A stretch of 64,000 bases of DNA from Pseudomonas simiae (GCF_900111895.1 NZ_FOKB01000002.1:124001-188000), one strand, 5' to 3'. Shown: positions 27,944 through 36,591, counted from the stretch's first letter. A program made the numbers and translations. Notes: generated from the letters alone by a model not told the origin.

Positions 27944-28696
27944 ATGGGCTTTTTATTGCGCCGCGAAGAAGTGCTCAACGTTGAGCAGCTGCAGAGCATG
28001 CTTGACGATTCGCCCGTCCGTGCCGCCCAGGCGATCCTGATCGCGGCGAAGGAGGGCGTGGTGGATGCCCAGGCGCTGCTCGGGCAGATCCTGCTGGAAG
28101 GGCGTGGCATTGCGCGCGATGAAGCGCTTGCCTTGCGCTGGTTCCGGATTGCAGCCCAAAGCGGGCACTTGATGGCACGCAATATGGCAGGCCGTTGCCA
28201 GGAGCATGGCTGGGGGTGTGCCGTCGATGAGGTGGCGGCTGCGAGGGAATACCGGATGGCAGCAAAGGCCGGCCTGGATTGGGGTCAATACAACTATGCC
28301 AATCTGCTGGCGACCGGACGCGGCGTCGCTGAAGACCAACAACAGGCACTGGCCTTCTACCGTCAGGCGGCGGAGCAGGGGCATGCCAAGTCGATGAACT
28401 TGGTGGGGCGTTATCTGGAAGAGGGCCTGTTCTGCCCACGGGACCTGGACGCTGCCGTGGATTGGTATCGACGCTCAGCCGAAGCCGGGGATTTTCGCGG
28501 GCAGTTCAGCTATGCGGCGGTGTTGGCTGACAGCGGTCAAATCGAGGCGGCGCTGGCGTGGCTGCGCAAGGCATTGGCGGGCGGGAATCTGAAGTTCCTG
28601 CGCACGGCGCACAAGGCACTGGCAGCAGCGAATGATCCGCAGATTCGGGCGATGGCCGAGGCTTACAAAGAGCGCGCCACACACCTGAACCTGTAG
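27944..28696 (+). CDS. Sel1/TPR-repeat protein
   Basis: The 250-residue product carries about five to six Sel1-like repeats (A..LLGQILLEGRGIARDEALALRWFRIAAQSGH, YANLLATGRGVAEDQQQALAFYRQAAEQGH and so on), a helical solenoid for protein contacts. No signal peptide is seen. It starts two bases after piuC, so they form one operon, the same pair as P. aeruginosa PA4515-PA4516. Its job in iron uptake is unknown. The stop codon lies inside a hairpin shared with the convergent speC end. Confidence 0.88.
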   Translation: MGFLLRREEVLNVEQLQSMLDDSPVRAAQAILIAAKEGVVDAQALLGQILLEGRGIARDEALALRWFRIAAQSGHLMARNMAGRCQEHGWGCAVDEVAAAREYRMAAKAGLDWGQYNYANLLATGRGVAEDQQQALAFYRQAAEQGHAKSMNLVGRYLEEGLFCPRDLDAAVDWYRRSAEAGDFRGQFSYAAVLADSGQIEAALAWLRKALAGGNLKFLRTAHKALAAANDPQIRAMAEAYKERATHLNL

Positions 28697-28719
28697 GAGC
28701 CGGCAGCCGGCTCCTACAG
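28691..28719. terminator. hairpin at the convergent Sel1 gene / speC ends
   Basis: CTGTAGGAGCCGG (28691-28703) pairs perfectly with 28707-28719 around a 3-base loop; the left arm contains the Sel1 gene stop TAG. A second, weaker repeat (TGATCGT at 28724 with ACGATCA at 28742-28748) covers the speC stop. There is no T run, so it acts more as a barrier or stabiliser than a classic terminator. Confidence 0.6.
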
Positions 28720-28745
28720 CGGTTGATCGTTCCCGGGAGGGACGA

Positions 28746-29909
28746 TCAGACGTAGAACGATTTCAACGGCGGAAAGCCATTGAACTCAACCGCGCTGTAG
28801 CTGGTGGTGTACGCACCGGTCGACAACCAGTACAGACGATCACCAATCGCCAGGTTCAGCGGCAGGCCGTACTTGTAGTTCTCGTACATGATGTCGGCGC
28901 TGTCACAGGTCGGGCCGGCGATGACCACTTCTTCCATCTCGCCTTTCTTCTCGGTCCAGATCGGGAACTTGATGGCTTCGTCCATGGTTTCGATCAGGCC
29001 GGAGAACTTGCCCACATCCGTGTACACCCAACGCTCGACGGCGGTACGGGATTTACGCGCCACCAGCACCACTTCGCTGACCAGGATACCGGCGTTGGCG
29101 ATCAACGAACGGCCTGGCTCCAGGATGATTTCCGGCAGGTCGTCGCCGAAATCCTCCTTGAGGAAGCGGATGATTTCTTCGGCGTAGGTTTCCAGGCTGT
29201 TGGTGCGGGTGATGTAGTTGGCCGGGAAGCCGCCACCCATGTTGATCAGCTTGAGGTGAATGCCGTCTTCTTCCTTCAGGCGTTCGAAGATCACTTTGAC
29301 CTTGGCGATCGCCGCGTCCCACACGCTGATGTCGCGCTGTTGCGAGCCGACGTGGAACGAGATGCCGTAAGGCACCAGGCCCAGGTCACGGGCGAGGATC
29401 AGCAGGTCCATGGCCATGTCGGTCTGGCAGCCGAATTTGCGCGACAAAGGCCAGTCAGCCGTGGTCGAGCCTTCGGTGAGGATACGCACATACACTTTCG
29501 AGCCCGGTGCGGCCTTGGCGATGTTGCGCAGGTCGGCTTCGGAGTCGGTGGAGAACAGACGCACGCCCTTCTCGTAGAAGTAGCGGATGTCCTTGGATTT
29601 CTTGATGGTGTTGCCGTAGCTGATACGGTCGGCGCTGACGCCGCGATCCATCACTTTATCCAGCTCGTAGATCGAGGCGATGTCGAAGCTCGAACCCTTC
29701 TCTTTGAGCAGGTCGATGATCTCGACGGCTGGGTTGGCCTTGACCGCGTAATAGACCTTGGCGAATTCGAAACCGGCGCGCAGGTCATCGTAGGCCTGGC
29801 TGATCATCGCGGTGTCGATCACCACGAATGGGGTTTCTTGCTTGTCGGCGAACGCCTTCATTTTGTCAAAAGTGGCGCGCGCGAAATAGTCTTCGACGTT
29901 GATCGACAT
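28746..29909 (-). CDS. speC: ornithine decarboxylase
   Basis: SpeC decarboxylates ornithine to putrescine. The 387-residue product belongs to the alanine-racemase-fold, eukaryote-like group: PLP lysine Lys57 in VYYAVKANP, the glycine motif INMGGGFPANY, EPGRSLIANAG and the C-terminal catalytic GPTCDSAD. ATG 29909 follows AGGAG with 8-base spacing and gives the usual length; the frame remains open to an ATG at 30002, which lacks a ribosome site. Upstream lie a possible leader peptide and a terminator-like hairpin. Confidence 0.95.
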   Translation of the reverse strand: MSINVEDYFARATFDKMKAFADKQETPFVVIDTAMISQAYDDLRAGFEFAKVYYAVKANPAVEIIDLLKEKGSSFDIASIYELDKVMDRGVSADRISYGNTIKKSKDIRYFYEKGVRLFSTDSEADLRNIAKAAPGSKVYVRILTEGSTTADWPLSRKFGCQTDMAMDLLILARDLGLVPYGISFHVGSQQRDISVWDAAIAKVKVIFERLKEEDGIHLKLINMGGGFPANYITRTNSLETYAEEIIRFLKEDFGDDLPEIILEPGRSLIANAGILVSEVVLVARKSRTAVERWVYTDVGKFSGLIETMDEAIKFPIWTEKKGEMEEVVIAGPTCDSADIMYENYKYGLPLNLAIGDRLYWLSTGAYTTSYSAVEFNGFPPLKSFYV

Positions 29910-29920
29910 GCTGGGAACTC

Positions 29921-29953
29921 CTAAGGGCAAACTGTAGTAATCAATGGGTGCAA
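29921..29953 (-). CDS. possible speC leader peptide (10 residues)
   Basis: On the speC strand a full GGAGGA (29961-29966) precedes, by 7 bases, a TTG that opens a 10-codon frame, MHPLITTVCP, with a TAG stop. The TAG lies inside the TAGGAG ribosome site of speC, so ribosomes ending or stalling there would affect speC initiation. It is too short to prove by coding statistics. The position recalls leader peptides that sense ornithine or polyamines elsewhere, such as speFL, but the sequence is different. Confidence 0.4.
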   Translation of the reverse strand: MHPLITTVCP

Positions 29954-30017
29954 CTGAACGTCCTCCGTATCCCCACTTTGGTTCGCCTACTTCCCAAGGC
30001 ATGTCGCCGAAAGCAAA

Positions 30018-30050
30018 AAGGCCATGGGACTAACCGCTTCCCTTGGCCTT
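30018..30050 (-). terminator. terminator-like hairpin in the speC leader
   Basis: Twelve-base arms (30018-30029 and 30039-30050, one mismatch) are followed, in the speC direction, by TTTTTGC about 105 bases before the speC ATG. It may be an attenuator if the speC promoter is upstream of 30050, or a terminator for a transcript from farther right. Confidence 0.6.
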
Positions 30051-30388
30051 GCTGTCTCGTCGTCAGTACTTGAGCCGGATGGATCGTTTCCAGCATGGAC
30101 GTTCGGCGCGAACTTTAGGACGTGAGAGGCCATAGATCAACTAAAAATGTCGCGTTTTTGCACGCGTTCGTCGCGGGAACCGGTGCAGCTACTTATGTAA
30201 CCGACAGGTATGACGGAATGATGTTCCCCGGAAGGGGCAATTCGCTGGAATTTCCCTGGCACACCTCAGACCAAATGTGGGAGCGGGCTTGCTCGCGAAA
30301 GCGCTGCATCAGTCACTCTATTCAGTGACTGACACTCCGTATTCGCGAGCAAGCCCGCTCCCACATGTTTTAACCGAGTCGAGTCAGA
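30051..30388. other. speC / opuC intergenic region
   Basis: No protein gene is visible in these 338 bases. They should hold the speC promoter (minus strand), but I could not assign clear -35/-10 boxes. The right part is filled by the large REP pair at 30275-30366, which ends 22 bases from the opuCA stop. Confidence 0.6.
30275..30366. repeat. REP pair (BIME-like)
   Basis: Perfect 25-base arms at 30275-30299 and 30342-30366 contain GGGAGCGGGCTTGCTCGCGA; the spacer holds a second inverted repeat, AGTCACT/AGTGACT. It is located after the end of the opuC operon and before the speC leader. Confidence 0.9.
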
Positions 30389-31546
30389 TCAGGCCAGGGC
30401 GGTCTCGGCAGGCGACACAATACTGGTCTTGCCCCCACGGGACTTACCGGAACTCAGGTACTCGGCAATCGACTCCTGGGTGACTTCGCCGAGGAATACC
30501 CGCTCCGCATCCATCACCGGCAGCCACGACCGGTTGAACTCATACATGCGCGACAACAGGATGCGCAGATGCTCGTCATACGCCGCCGTGGCGTTGAACT
30601 CGCGCAGGTACTGGCCGCAAGTCCCGGTCTGACGGTGCAGGTCGCGACGTCGTACATACCCCAGTGCCTTGTTCTCGGCACAGGTGACCACCATGTAGCG
30701 GCGGTCATGCTCATCCATCAATTCCAATGCATCGGCCACCGGCGTCTCGGGGCTCACCGACGGCGCGTTGTCCGCCGCATCTTCGGCCTTCACCAGCAAC
30801 AGGCGCTTGAGGGTACTGTCCTGGCCCACGAAGTTACTGACGAATTCGTCGGCCGGGTGGGCGAGCAGGGTGTCCGGATGATCGATCTGCAACAGCTTGC
30901 CGGCGCGGAAGATGGCGATCTTGTCGCCCAGCTTGATGGCTTCGTCGATGTCGTGGCTGACCATGATCACGGTCTTGTTCAGCGCGCGCTGCATCTCGAA
31001 GAACTCGTTCTGGATCATCTCGCGGTTGATCGGGTCGACCGCGCCGAACGGTTCGTCCATCAGCAGCAGTGGCGCATCGGCCGCCAGGGCACGGATCACG
31101 CCGATGCGCTGTTGCTGGCCACCCGACAGCTCACGCGGGTAGCGGTGCAGGTATTGCTTGGGCTCCAGCTTGATCATGCTCATCAACTCGCGAGCGCGGT
31201 CATGGCATTTCTGCTTGTCCCAGCCGAGTAATTTAGGCACGACCACGATGTTTTCCTCGATGGTCATGTTGGGGAACAGACCGATCTGCTGGATCACATA
31301 ACCGATGTTGCGACGCAGGGTCACTTCGTCGAGGTCGGTGGTGTCTTCGCCATTGATCAGGATCTTGCCCGAGGTGGGCTTGATCAGGCGGTTGATCATT
31401 TTCAGCGTGGTGCTCTTGCCGCAGCCCGACGGGCCGAGAAAGACGCAAATCTCGCCTTCATTGACGGTCAGGCTTACATCGTTCACGGCCGTCACAGTCT
31501 TGCCGTTGCTTTGGAAGGTCTTGGACAGGTTTTGAAGTTCGATCAT
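30389..31546 (-). CDS. opuCA: OpuC-type osmoprotectant ABC transporter, ATPase
   Basis: This 385-residue ATPase powers uptake of quaternary ammonium osmoprotectants. The nucleotide domain has Walker A GPSGCGKST near residues 38-46, signature LSGGQQQR and Walker B LLLMDEPFGAVD. The C-terminal third has two CBS-type repeats (SPETPVADALELMDEHDRRYMVVT and WLPVMDAERVFLGEVTQESIAEYL), the ionic-strength sensor in OpuA/OpuC transporters. ATG 31546 overlaps the permease stop (ATGA) and follows AAGGA. It is the last gene of a permease-binding protein-permease-ATPase operon. Symbols follow the similar P. aeruginosa PA3888-3891 set; substrate choice is inferred. Confidence 0.88.
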   Translation of the reverse strand: MIELQNLSKTFQSNGKTVTAVNDVSLTVNEGEICVFLGPSGCGKSTTLKMINRLIKPTSGKILINGEDTTDLDEVTLRRNIGYVIQQIGLFPNMTIEENIVVVPKLLGWDKQKCHDRARELMSMIKLEPKQYLHRYPRELSGGQQQRIGVIRALAADAPLLLMDEPFGAVDPINREMIQNEFFEMQRALNKTVIMVSHDIDEAIKLGDKIAIFRAGKLLQIDHPDTLLAHPADEFVSNFVGQDSTLKRLLLVKAEDAADNAPSVSPETPVADALELMDEHDRRYMVVTCAENKALGYVRRRDLHRQTGTCGQYLREFNATAAYDEHLRILLSRMYEFNRSWLPVMDAERVFLGEVTQESIAEYLSSGKSRGGKTSIVSPAETALA

Positions 31547-32196
31547 TTGAGCAATCCTTTTGGAGTCAGCGAGCGTTGCAGCCATTGCAGAAGCAGGTCG
31601 GCGAAGATGGCCAGGAGACTGACCAGCACGGCGCCAACGATCAGCATCGACATGTCGCTGCGGCTGATGGAAGCCAGAATAAGTACACCCAGGCCACCGG
31701 CGCCGATGGTGGCGGCGATGGTCATGACACCAATGTTCATCACCACGGCGGTGCGCACACCGGCGAGGATCACCGGCACGGCGATGGGCAGCTCGACCAT
31801 GCGCAGGCGCTGGCCGAAGGTCATGCCGATGCCGCGTGCGGCTTCGCGAATGCCCGGTTCCACCCCGGTGAGGGCCAGGTAGGTGTTACGCATGATCGGC
31901 AGCAGGGAGTAGAGGAACACGGCGGTGATCGCCGGCATCGGCCCCAGGCCCTGGCCGAACTTGGAATAGAACGGCAGCAGCAGACCGAACAGCGCGATGG
32001 ACGGTACAGTCAGCAACACGGTGGCGCTGGCTTGCAGCGGACCGGCCAGGGTCGGAAAGCGTGTCATCAGAATGCCCAGGGGCACGCCGATCAGGATCGC
32101 GAGGATCACGGCGATGCCGACCAAGGTGATGTGCTGTCCGGTCAGTTGTAGGACTTGGGCCCAATCAAGATGGGAAAAGGCGTTCAGGAATTCCAT
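31543..32196 (-). CDS. opuCB: OpuC-type ABC transporter permease
   Basis: The 217-residue inner-membrane permease has five to six helices and the binding-protein-dependent transport motif EAARGIGMTFGQRLRMVELPIAVPVILAGVR (EAA loop). ATG 32196 follows GAGGAG. It pairs with the second permease (33125-33841), and both contact the CBS-bearing ATPase. Confidence 0.9.
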   Translation of the reverse strand: MEFLNAFSHLDWAQVLQLTGQHITLVGIAVILAILIGVPLGILMTRFPTLAGPLQASATVLLTVPSIALFGLLLPFYSKFGQGLGPMPAITAVFLYSLLPIMRNTYLALTGVEPGIREAARGIGMTFGQRLRMVELPIAVPVILAGVRTAVVMNIGVMTIAATIGAGGLGVLILASISRSDMSMLIVGAVLVSLLAIFADLLLQWLQRSLTPKGLLK

Positions 32197-32207
32197 GTCT
32201 TCTCCTC

Positions 32208-33104
32208 TTATTGATTGATGGGATGTTGGCGCAGGAAGTCGGCGGCAACAGCGGATGGGCTTTCATGGTCGACGTCGACCCGCGCGTTCAACTGGCGCAT
32301 GGTTTCGTCGTCGAACAGATCGGCCAGCGGCTTGAGTTCAGCCGCGAGGGTTGGATGCTGGTCGAGATACGCCTGACGGATCACCGGTGCGGCGGTGTAG
32401 TCCGGGAAGTAATGCTTGTCGTCTTCCAGCAGCTTCAGTTTGAAGGCGTTCAGGCGACCATCGGTGGTGTAGACCAAACCGGCAAACACTTGACCGTTAC
32501 GCAGGGCGGTGTAGACCAGGCCGGCGTCCATCTGCCGGGTGTTTTTACGCGTGAGGTTCATGTCATACAGCTTGACCATGCCGCCCATGCCGTCGGACCG
32601 GTTGGCGAACTCGGTGTCCAGCGCCACCAGGCGCGTGCCTTTGGTTTTTTCCGCCAGGGCGTGGGTCAGGTCGCTGATGCTGTTGATCTGCGGGAACTCC
32701 TTGGCCACGTTCTCGGGCAGGGCCAGGGCGTAGGTATTGCTGAAGCGCGACGGCGAGAGCCAGATCAGGCCTTTTTTAGCGTCGAGTTCTTTGACTCGAG
32801 CGTAGGACTGTTCGCTGTCGAGTTTCTCGTCGACATGGTTGTAGGCCACCAGCGACACGCCGGTGTACTCCCAGATCAGGTCCAGTTGCCCGCTTTCCTG
32901 GGCACTGCGCGCCAGGTTGCTGCCCAGGCCGCCAGTCACACGGGCGTCGTAGCCCTTGGTACGCAGGTACTGGGAAGTGATTTCGGCGAGCAGGGTCTGT
33001 TCGGTGAACACCCGGGCGCCGATGCGGATCACCGGTTTTTCGGCGGCTTGCGCAATGCCTGCAAACAGCAGGACGCAGCTCAATATCAGGGTCAGTCTTT
33101 TCAT
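32208..33104 (-). CDS. opuCC: OpuC/OsmF-type substrate-binding protein
   Basis: The 298-residue periplasmic binding protein has a signal peptide (MKRLTLILSCVLLFAGIAQA-A) and the OpuAC-type fold opening VIRIGARVFTEQTLLAEITSQYLRTKGYDA. DLIWEYTGVSLVAYN and FSNTYALALPENVA are family segments with aromatic residues suited to binding quaternary amines. No lipobox Cys follows the signal, so it is soluble in the periplasm. It sits between the two permease genes. Confidence 0.9.
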   Translation of the reverse strand: MKRLTLILSCVLLFAGIAQAAEKPVIRIGARVFTEQTLLAEITSQYLRTKGYDARVTGGLGSNLARSAQESGQLDLIWEYTGVSLVAYNHVDEKLDSEQSYARVKELDAKKGLIWLSPSRFSNTYALALPENVAKEFPQINSISDLTHALAEKTKGTRLVALDTEFANRSDGMGGMVKLYDMNLTRKNTRQMDAGLVYTALRNGQVFAGLVYTTDGRLNAFKLKLLEDDKHYFPDYTAAPVIRQAYLDQHPTLAAELKPLADLFDDETMRQLNARVDVDHESPSAVAADFLRQHPINQ

Positions 33105-33124
33105 GTGATTTCCTTTGCCAAGCC

Positions 33125-33841
33125 TTAAGACGGACGCAACCCGCGTTCCAACCAGAGGCGGCTGGCCATGGTCACCAGACCGTCAAGCAACAACGCCAGC
33201 AGCGCGGTGCACGCGGCGCCGAGTAGCAATTGCGGCTGGTTGTTCAGGGCGATGCCGGGGAAGATCAGGCTGCCCAGGCTGTTGGCGCCGATCAGGAAGG
33301 CCAGCGGTGCGGTACCGACGTTGATTGCCAGCGCCACGCGCACGCCACCGATGATGATCGGCACGGCGTTGGGCAATTCGACGCGAAACAGCACTTGGCG
33401 CGGTGTCATACCGATGCCGACGGCAGCTTCCTTCAAAGAACCCTGCACGTTTTTCAGGCCTTCGTAGGTATTGCGCACAATGGGCAGCAAGGAGGCGAGG
33501 AACAGGGCGAAGATCGCAGGGCCGCTGCCGATGCCGAGGACGCCGAGGGCGATGGCCAGTACGGCCAGGGGAGGGACGGTGTTGCCGATGTTGAAGATCT
33601 GCATGAAGCGTTCTGCACGCCCGACCATGTTCGGTCGACTGAGCAGGATACCGGCGGGGATCCCCACAATCAGGGCGGCCAGCATGGAGACAAGAACCAG
33701 GATCAGATGAGCTTGCAGGTAAAACAACAAATCGTCGCGGTACAGTTCGATCGTGTTGATGCCGATCCAGTGGACCAGCAGGGCCAAGAGGGCGACGACA
33801 ACCGCTCCTCCTATCAGCCCTTTGCCATAGCGAATAGCCAC
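33125..33841 (-). CDS. opuCD: OpuC-type ABC transporter permease
   Basis: This is a 238-residue permease with about six helices and the EAA-type loop EAAVGIGMTPRQVLFRVELPNAVPIIIGGVR. GTG 33841 (MAIRYGKG...) follows AAGGAG with 7-base spacing; an ATG at 33895 would add residues that do not resemble the family. It is the first gene of the opuC operon, so the promoter must lie in the 33842-34171 gap. Confidence 0.88.
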   Translation of the reverse strand: MAIRYGKGLIGGAVVVALLALLVHWIGINTIELYRDDLLFYLQAHLILVLVSMLAALIVGIPAGILLSRPNMVGRAERFMQIFNIGNTVPPLAVLAIALGVLGIGSGPAIFALFLASLLPIVRNTYEGLKNVQGSLKEAAVGIGMTPRQVLFRVELPNAVPIIIGGVRVALAINVGTAPLAFLIGANSLGSLIFPGIALNNQPQLLLGAACTALLALLLDGLVTMASRLWLERGLRPS

Positions 33842-34046
33842 AGGCGGACTCCTTTTTTCTTCTGTCGGCGAACACATTCCTTCGTGGCATGCCATGCCTG
33901 GCTGCCTCTGAATGTGGTCGCGAAATGCAGCTCGCCGATACCGGCAACGCGGTATGCGATCGAGCCATGAGCGCAGCCTCGTCAGGCTAACTTGCTGATT
34001 TATCAGCCCCTGTTCCGAGTGCGGTAGCAGGGGAGTGGACGTCTCT

Positions 34047-34060
34047 ACCTTTTAAAAGGT
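34047..34060. promoter_or_regulatory. perfect 14-bp palindrome between opuC and prfC
   Basis: ACCTTTTAAAAGGT is a perfect palindrome in the 330-base divergent gap (33842-34171). It may be an operator of the opuC operon. The rest of the gap holds a possible prfC -10 box, TATACT at 34128-34133, without a good -35, and no gene. Confidence 0.4.
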
Positions 34061-34171
34061 TCCATACTTGGCAGCATTTAGCCACCCCCAATGGGCTGAA
34101 CGGTGGTCTGGCTGCCTGGGTTTGCGCTATACTCGCCGCCCTTTTTTGACTCACCTGCCAGGCGATTTCCC

Positions 34172-35755
34172 ATGACCCACCAGGCCGCCGAAGTCGCGAA
34201 ACGCCGCACTTTCGCCATTATTTCCCACCCCGATGCCGGTAAAACCACCATCACCGAGAAGCTGTTGCTGATGGGCAAGGCAATCGCGGTGGCCGGCACG
34301 GTGAAATCCCGCAAATCCGACCGCCATGCCACCTCTGACTGGATGGAAATGGAAAAACAACGGGGTATTTCCATTACCACGTCGGTCATGCAGTTCCCGT
34401 ATCGCGACCACATGGTCAACCTGCTCGACACCCCGGGCCACGAAGACTTCTCCGAAGACACCTACCGCACCCTGACCGCGGTGGACTCGGCACTGATGGT
34501 CCTCGACGGCGGTAAGGGCGTCGAGCCGCGCACCATCGCGCTGATGGACGTGTGCCGTCTGCGTGACACTCCGATCGTCAGCTTCATCAACAAACTCGAC
34601 CGCGACATCCGCGACCCGATCGAGCTGCTCGATGAAATCGAAGCCGTCCTGAAGATCAAGGCCGCACCGATCACCTGGCCGATCGGTTGCTACCGCGACT
34701 TCAAGGGCGTTTACCACCTGGCCGACGACTACATCATTGTCTACACCGCCGGCCATGGTCACGAGCGCACCGAAACCAAGATCATCGAGAAACTCGACTC
34801 CGACGAAGCCCGCGCCCACCTGGGTGACGAGTACGACCGCTTTGTCGACCAGTTGGAACTGGTGCAGGGCGCCTGCCATGAGTTCAACCAGCAGGAATTC
34901 CTCGACGGCCAGTTGACCCCGGTGTTCTTCGGTACCGCCCTAGGCAACTTCGGTGTCGACCATGTGCTCGACGCTGTAGTGGATTGGGCCCCGCGCCCGT
35001 TGGCACGTGTCGCCAACGAACGCACCGTAGAGCCGGTCGAAGAGAAGTTCACCGGATTCGTGTTCAAGATCCAGGCGAACATGGACCCTAAACACCGCGA
35101 CCGTATTGCCTTCATGCGCATCTGCTCCGGTAAATACGAAAAAGGCATGAAGATGCGCCACGTGCGCACCGGCAAGGACGTACGCATCGGCGACGCCCTG
35201 ACGTTCTTCTCCTCCGAGCGTGAACAGCTCGAGGAAGCCTACGCGGGCGACATCATCGGCCTGCACAACCACGGCACCATCCAGATCGGCGACACCTTCA
35301 CCGAAGGCGAAGCGCTGGGGTTCACCGGTATCCCGCACTTCGCACCGGAACTGTTCCGCCGCGTCCGCCTGCGTGACCCGCTGAAATCCAAGCAACTGCG
35401 CCAAGGCTTGCAGCAATTGGCGGAAGAGGGCGCCACCCAGGTGTTCTTCCCCGAGCGCAGCAACGACATCATCCTCGGCGCCGTCGGCGTGCTGCAGTTC
35501 GATGTGGTCGCCAGCCGCCTGAAAGAGGAATACAAGGTTGAGTGCTCGTATGAGCCGATCACTGTGTACTCCGCGCGCTGGATCGATTGCAGCGATAAGA
35601 AGAAGTTGGAAGAGTTCTCCAACAAGGCCGTGGAAAACCTGGCGGTGGATGGCGGTGGTCACCTGACCTACCTGGCCCCGACCCGAGTCAACCTGGCGCT
35701 GATGGAAGAGCGCTGGCCAGATGTGAAATTCCGCGCAACCCGTGAGCACCATTAA
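34172..35755 (+). CDS. prfC: peptide chain release factor 3
   Basis: RF3 is the GTPase that recycles RF1/RF2 from ribosomes after termination. The 527-residue product has G1 SHPDAGKTT near residues 17-25, the switch I segment with [11 protein letters not shown]3 [15 protein letters not shown]4 NKLDRD, and the C-terminal EF-G-like domains. ATG 34172 follows AGGCGA. It is a single gene with its own terminator. Confidence 0.98.
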   Translation: MTHQAAEVAKRRTFAIISHPDAGKTTITEKLLLMGKAIAVAGTVKSRKSDRHATSDWMEMEKQRGISITTSVMQFPYRDHMVNLLDTPGHEDFSEDTYRTLTAVDSALMVLDGGKGVEPRTIALMDVCRLRDTPIVSFINKLDRDIRDPIELLDEIEAVLKIKAAPITWPIGCYRDFKGVYHLADDYIIVYTAGHGHERTETKIIEKLDSDEARAHLGDEYDRFVDQLELVQGACHEFNQQEFLDGQLTPVFFGTALGNFGVDHVLDAVVDWAPRPLARVANERTVEPVEEKFTGFVFKIQANMDPKHRDRIAFMRICSGKYEKGMKMRHVRTGKDVRIGDALTFFSSEREQLEEAYAGDIIGLHNHGTIQIGDTFTEGEALGFTGIPHFAPELFRRVRLRDPLKSKQLRQGLQQLAEEGATQVFFPERSNDIILGAVGVLQFDVVASRLKEEYKVECSYEPITVYSARWIDCSDKKKLEEFSNKAVENLAVDGGGHLTYLAPTRVNLALMEERWPDVKFRATREHH

Positions 35756-35771
35756 GGTCTGAGCGGTTTAT

Positions 35772-35806
35772 AAAAGGGCGAGGCTGTCATGGCTTCGCCC
35801 TTTTTT
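35772..35806 (+). terminator. intrinsic terminator of prfC
   Basis: A 10-bp stem (AAAAGGGCGA at 35772-35781 with 35795-35804) is followed by a run of six T, 16 bases after the prfC stop. Confidence 0.9.
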
Positions 35807-35922
35807 GTGGGCGCTGAACACCACATTTTGATCTGCGCATGGCGATCGATTGGCAAGAAGCCCGCATCGGGTCTAGCGTATTCAACTACTTCACCCACTC
35901 ACCGACGGATCAGGAGGCGACC

Positions 35923-36168
35923 TTGCGTATAACTCAACGTGCCGTTCAGCTGATGTTGCTGGCGGCTCTGGGGCTGGCCGGCAATTGGGCGCTGGCGGGC
36001 GCTGGAACGCCCCAATGGAAAGACACCGGCCCTGTCACCAAGAAAAAGCAGCAAGAGGTCAACTCCGGCAGCTGGAAACCGCAAGCCCAGCCCGCCCCGA
36101 AGGAAGATCAGGAAAATCCCTACAACGATGGCGAGGACAGTGAAACCTACGACGACGGCGAAACCTGA
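35923..36168 (+). CDS. small secreted protein with acidic tail
   Basis: The start is decided by AGGAGG at 35912-35917, 5 bases before a TTG; this yields an 81-residue protein with a good signal peptide (MRITQRAVQLMLLAALGLAGNWALA-G) and a mature chain of about 55 residues that turns from basic (KKKQQ) to strongly acidic (DGEDSETYDDGET). A longer frame from ATG 35839 has no ribosome site. I do not recognise the family; it is periplasmic by inference and resembles the next gene in build. Confidence 0.65.
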   Translation: MRITQRAVQLMLLAALGLAGNWALAGAGTPQWKDTGPVTKKKQQEVNSGSWKPQAQPAPKEDQENPYNDGEDSETYDDGET

Positions 36169-36264
36169 TACCTGGCGCTATCCCGGCATCGCGACTAGCG
36201 TCAACGATGGCGGCGGTAAACGGCTGTCGCGTGGGATCTACCTACTGACTGGACGGAATCAACC

Positions 36265-36519
36265 ATGAGTATTTTTCAACGAGTCGTGCTGTTGATAAAG
36301 GTGCTGGTGCTGTTGTCGTTGGGGATGTCGTCGGCCTGGGCGCATAACCCGCTGCAGAGCAGTGTTGGGTCTTCTGGGCATCGCCAGGATCTGCAATTGG
36401 CGAAGTCTGAGGCGGAGCCTGGCGACAAGGACCAGGGTGGCAGTGAGGGCGATGATGATTCCACCACCGACGAACCGGACAGTGATGATCCGGACGATGA
36501 AGGCGACAGCCAGACGTAG
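36265..36519 (+). CDS. small secreted protein with Asp-rich tail
   Basis: The 84-residue product has a signal peptide (MSIFQRVVLLIKVLVLLSLGMSSAWA-H) and a mature part whose last 30 residues are almost all Asp, Glu, Ser, Gly and Thr (EGDDDSTTDEPDSDDPDDEGD). The ribosome site is weak (GGAATC). It follows the similar mini-protein gene by 96 bases and is followed by a terminator. It is unrecognised; calcium or metal binding is only a guess from composition. Confidence 0.6.
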   Translation: MSIFQRVVLLIKVLVLLSLGMSSAWAHNPLQSSVGSSGHRQDLQLAKSEAEPGDKDQGGSEGDDDSTTDEPDSDDPDDEGDSQT

Positions 36520-36591
36520 GCATCGCCCAAAAGAAAGCCCCTCCCACCCGGCTGATGCGCAACCTGATGGGAAGGGCTGTAGAACACTTGC

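Noticed and set aside
29910..30002. In-frame N-terminal extension of speC by 31 codons
   Set aside because: The ATG at 30002 lacks a ribosome site, and the ATG at 29909 has AGGAG and gives the family length. The stretch is better explained as leader RNA.
30275..30366. CRISPR-like or sRNA-like repeat
   Set aside because: It is one inverted pair, not spaced direct repeats, and has the REP core; no cas genes are present.
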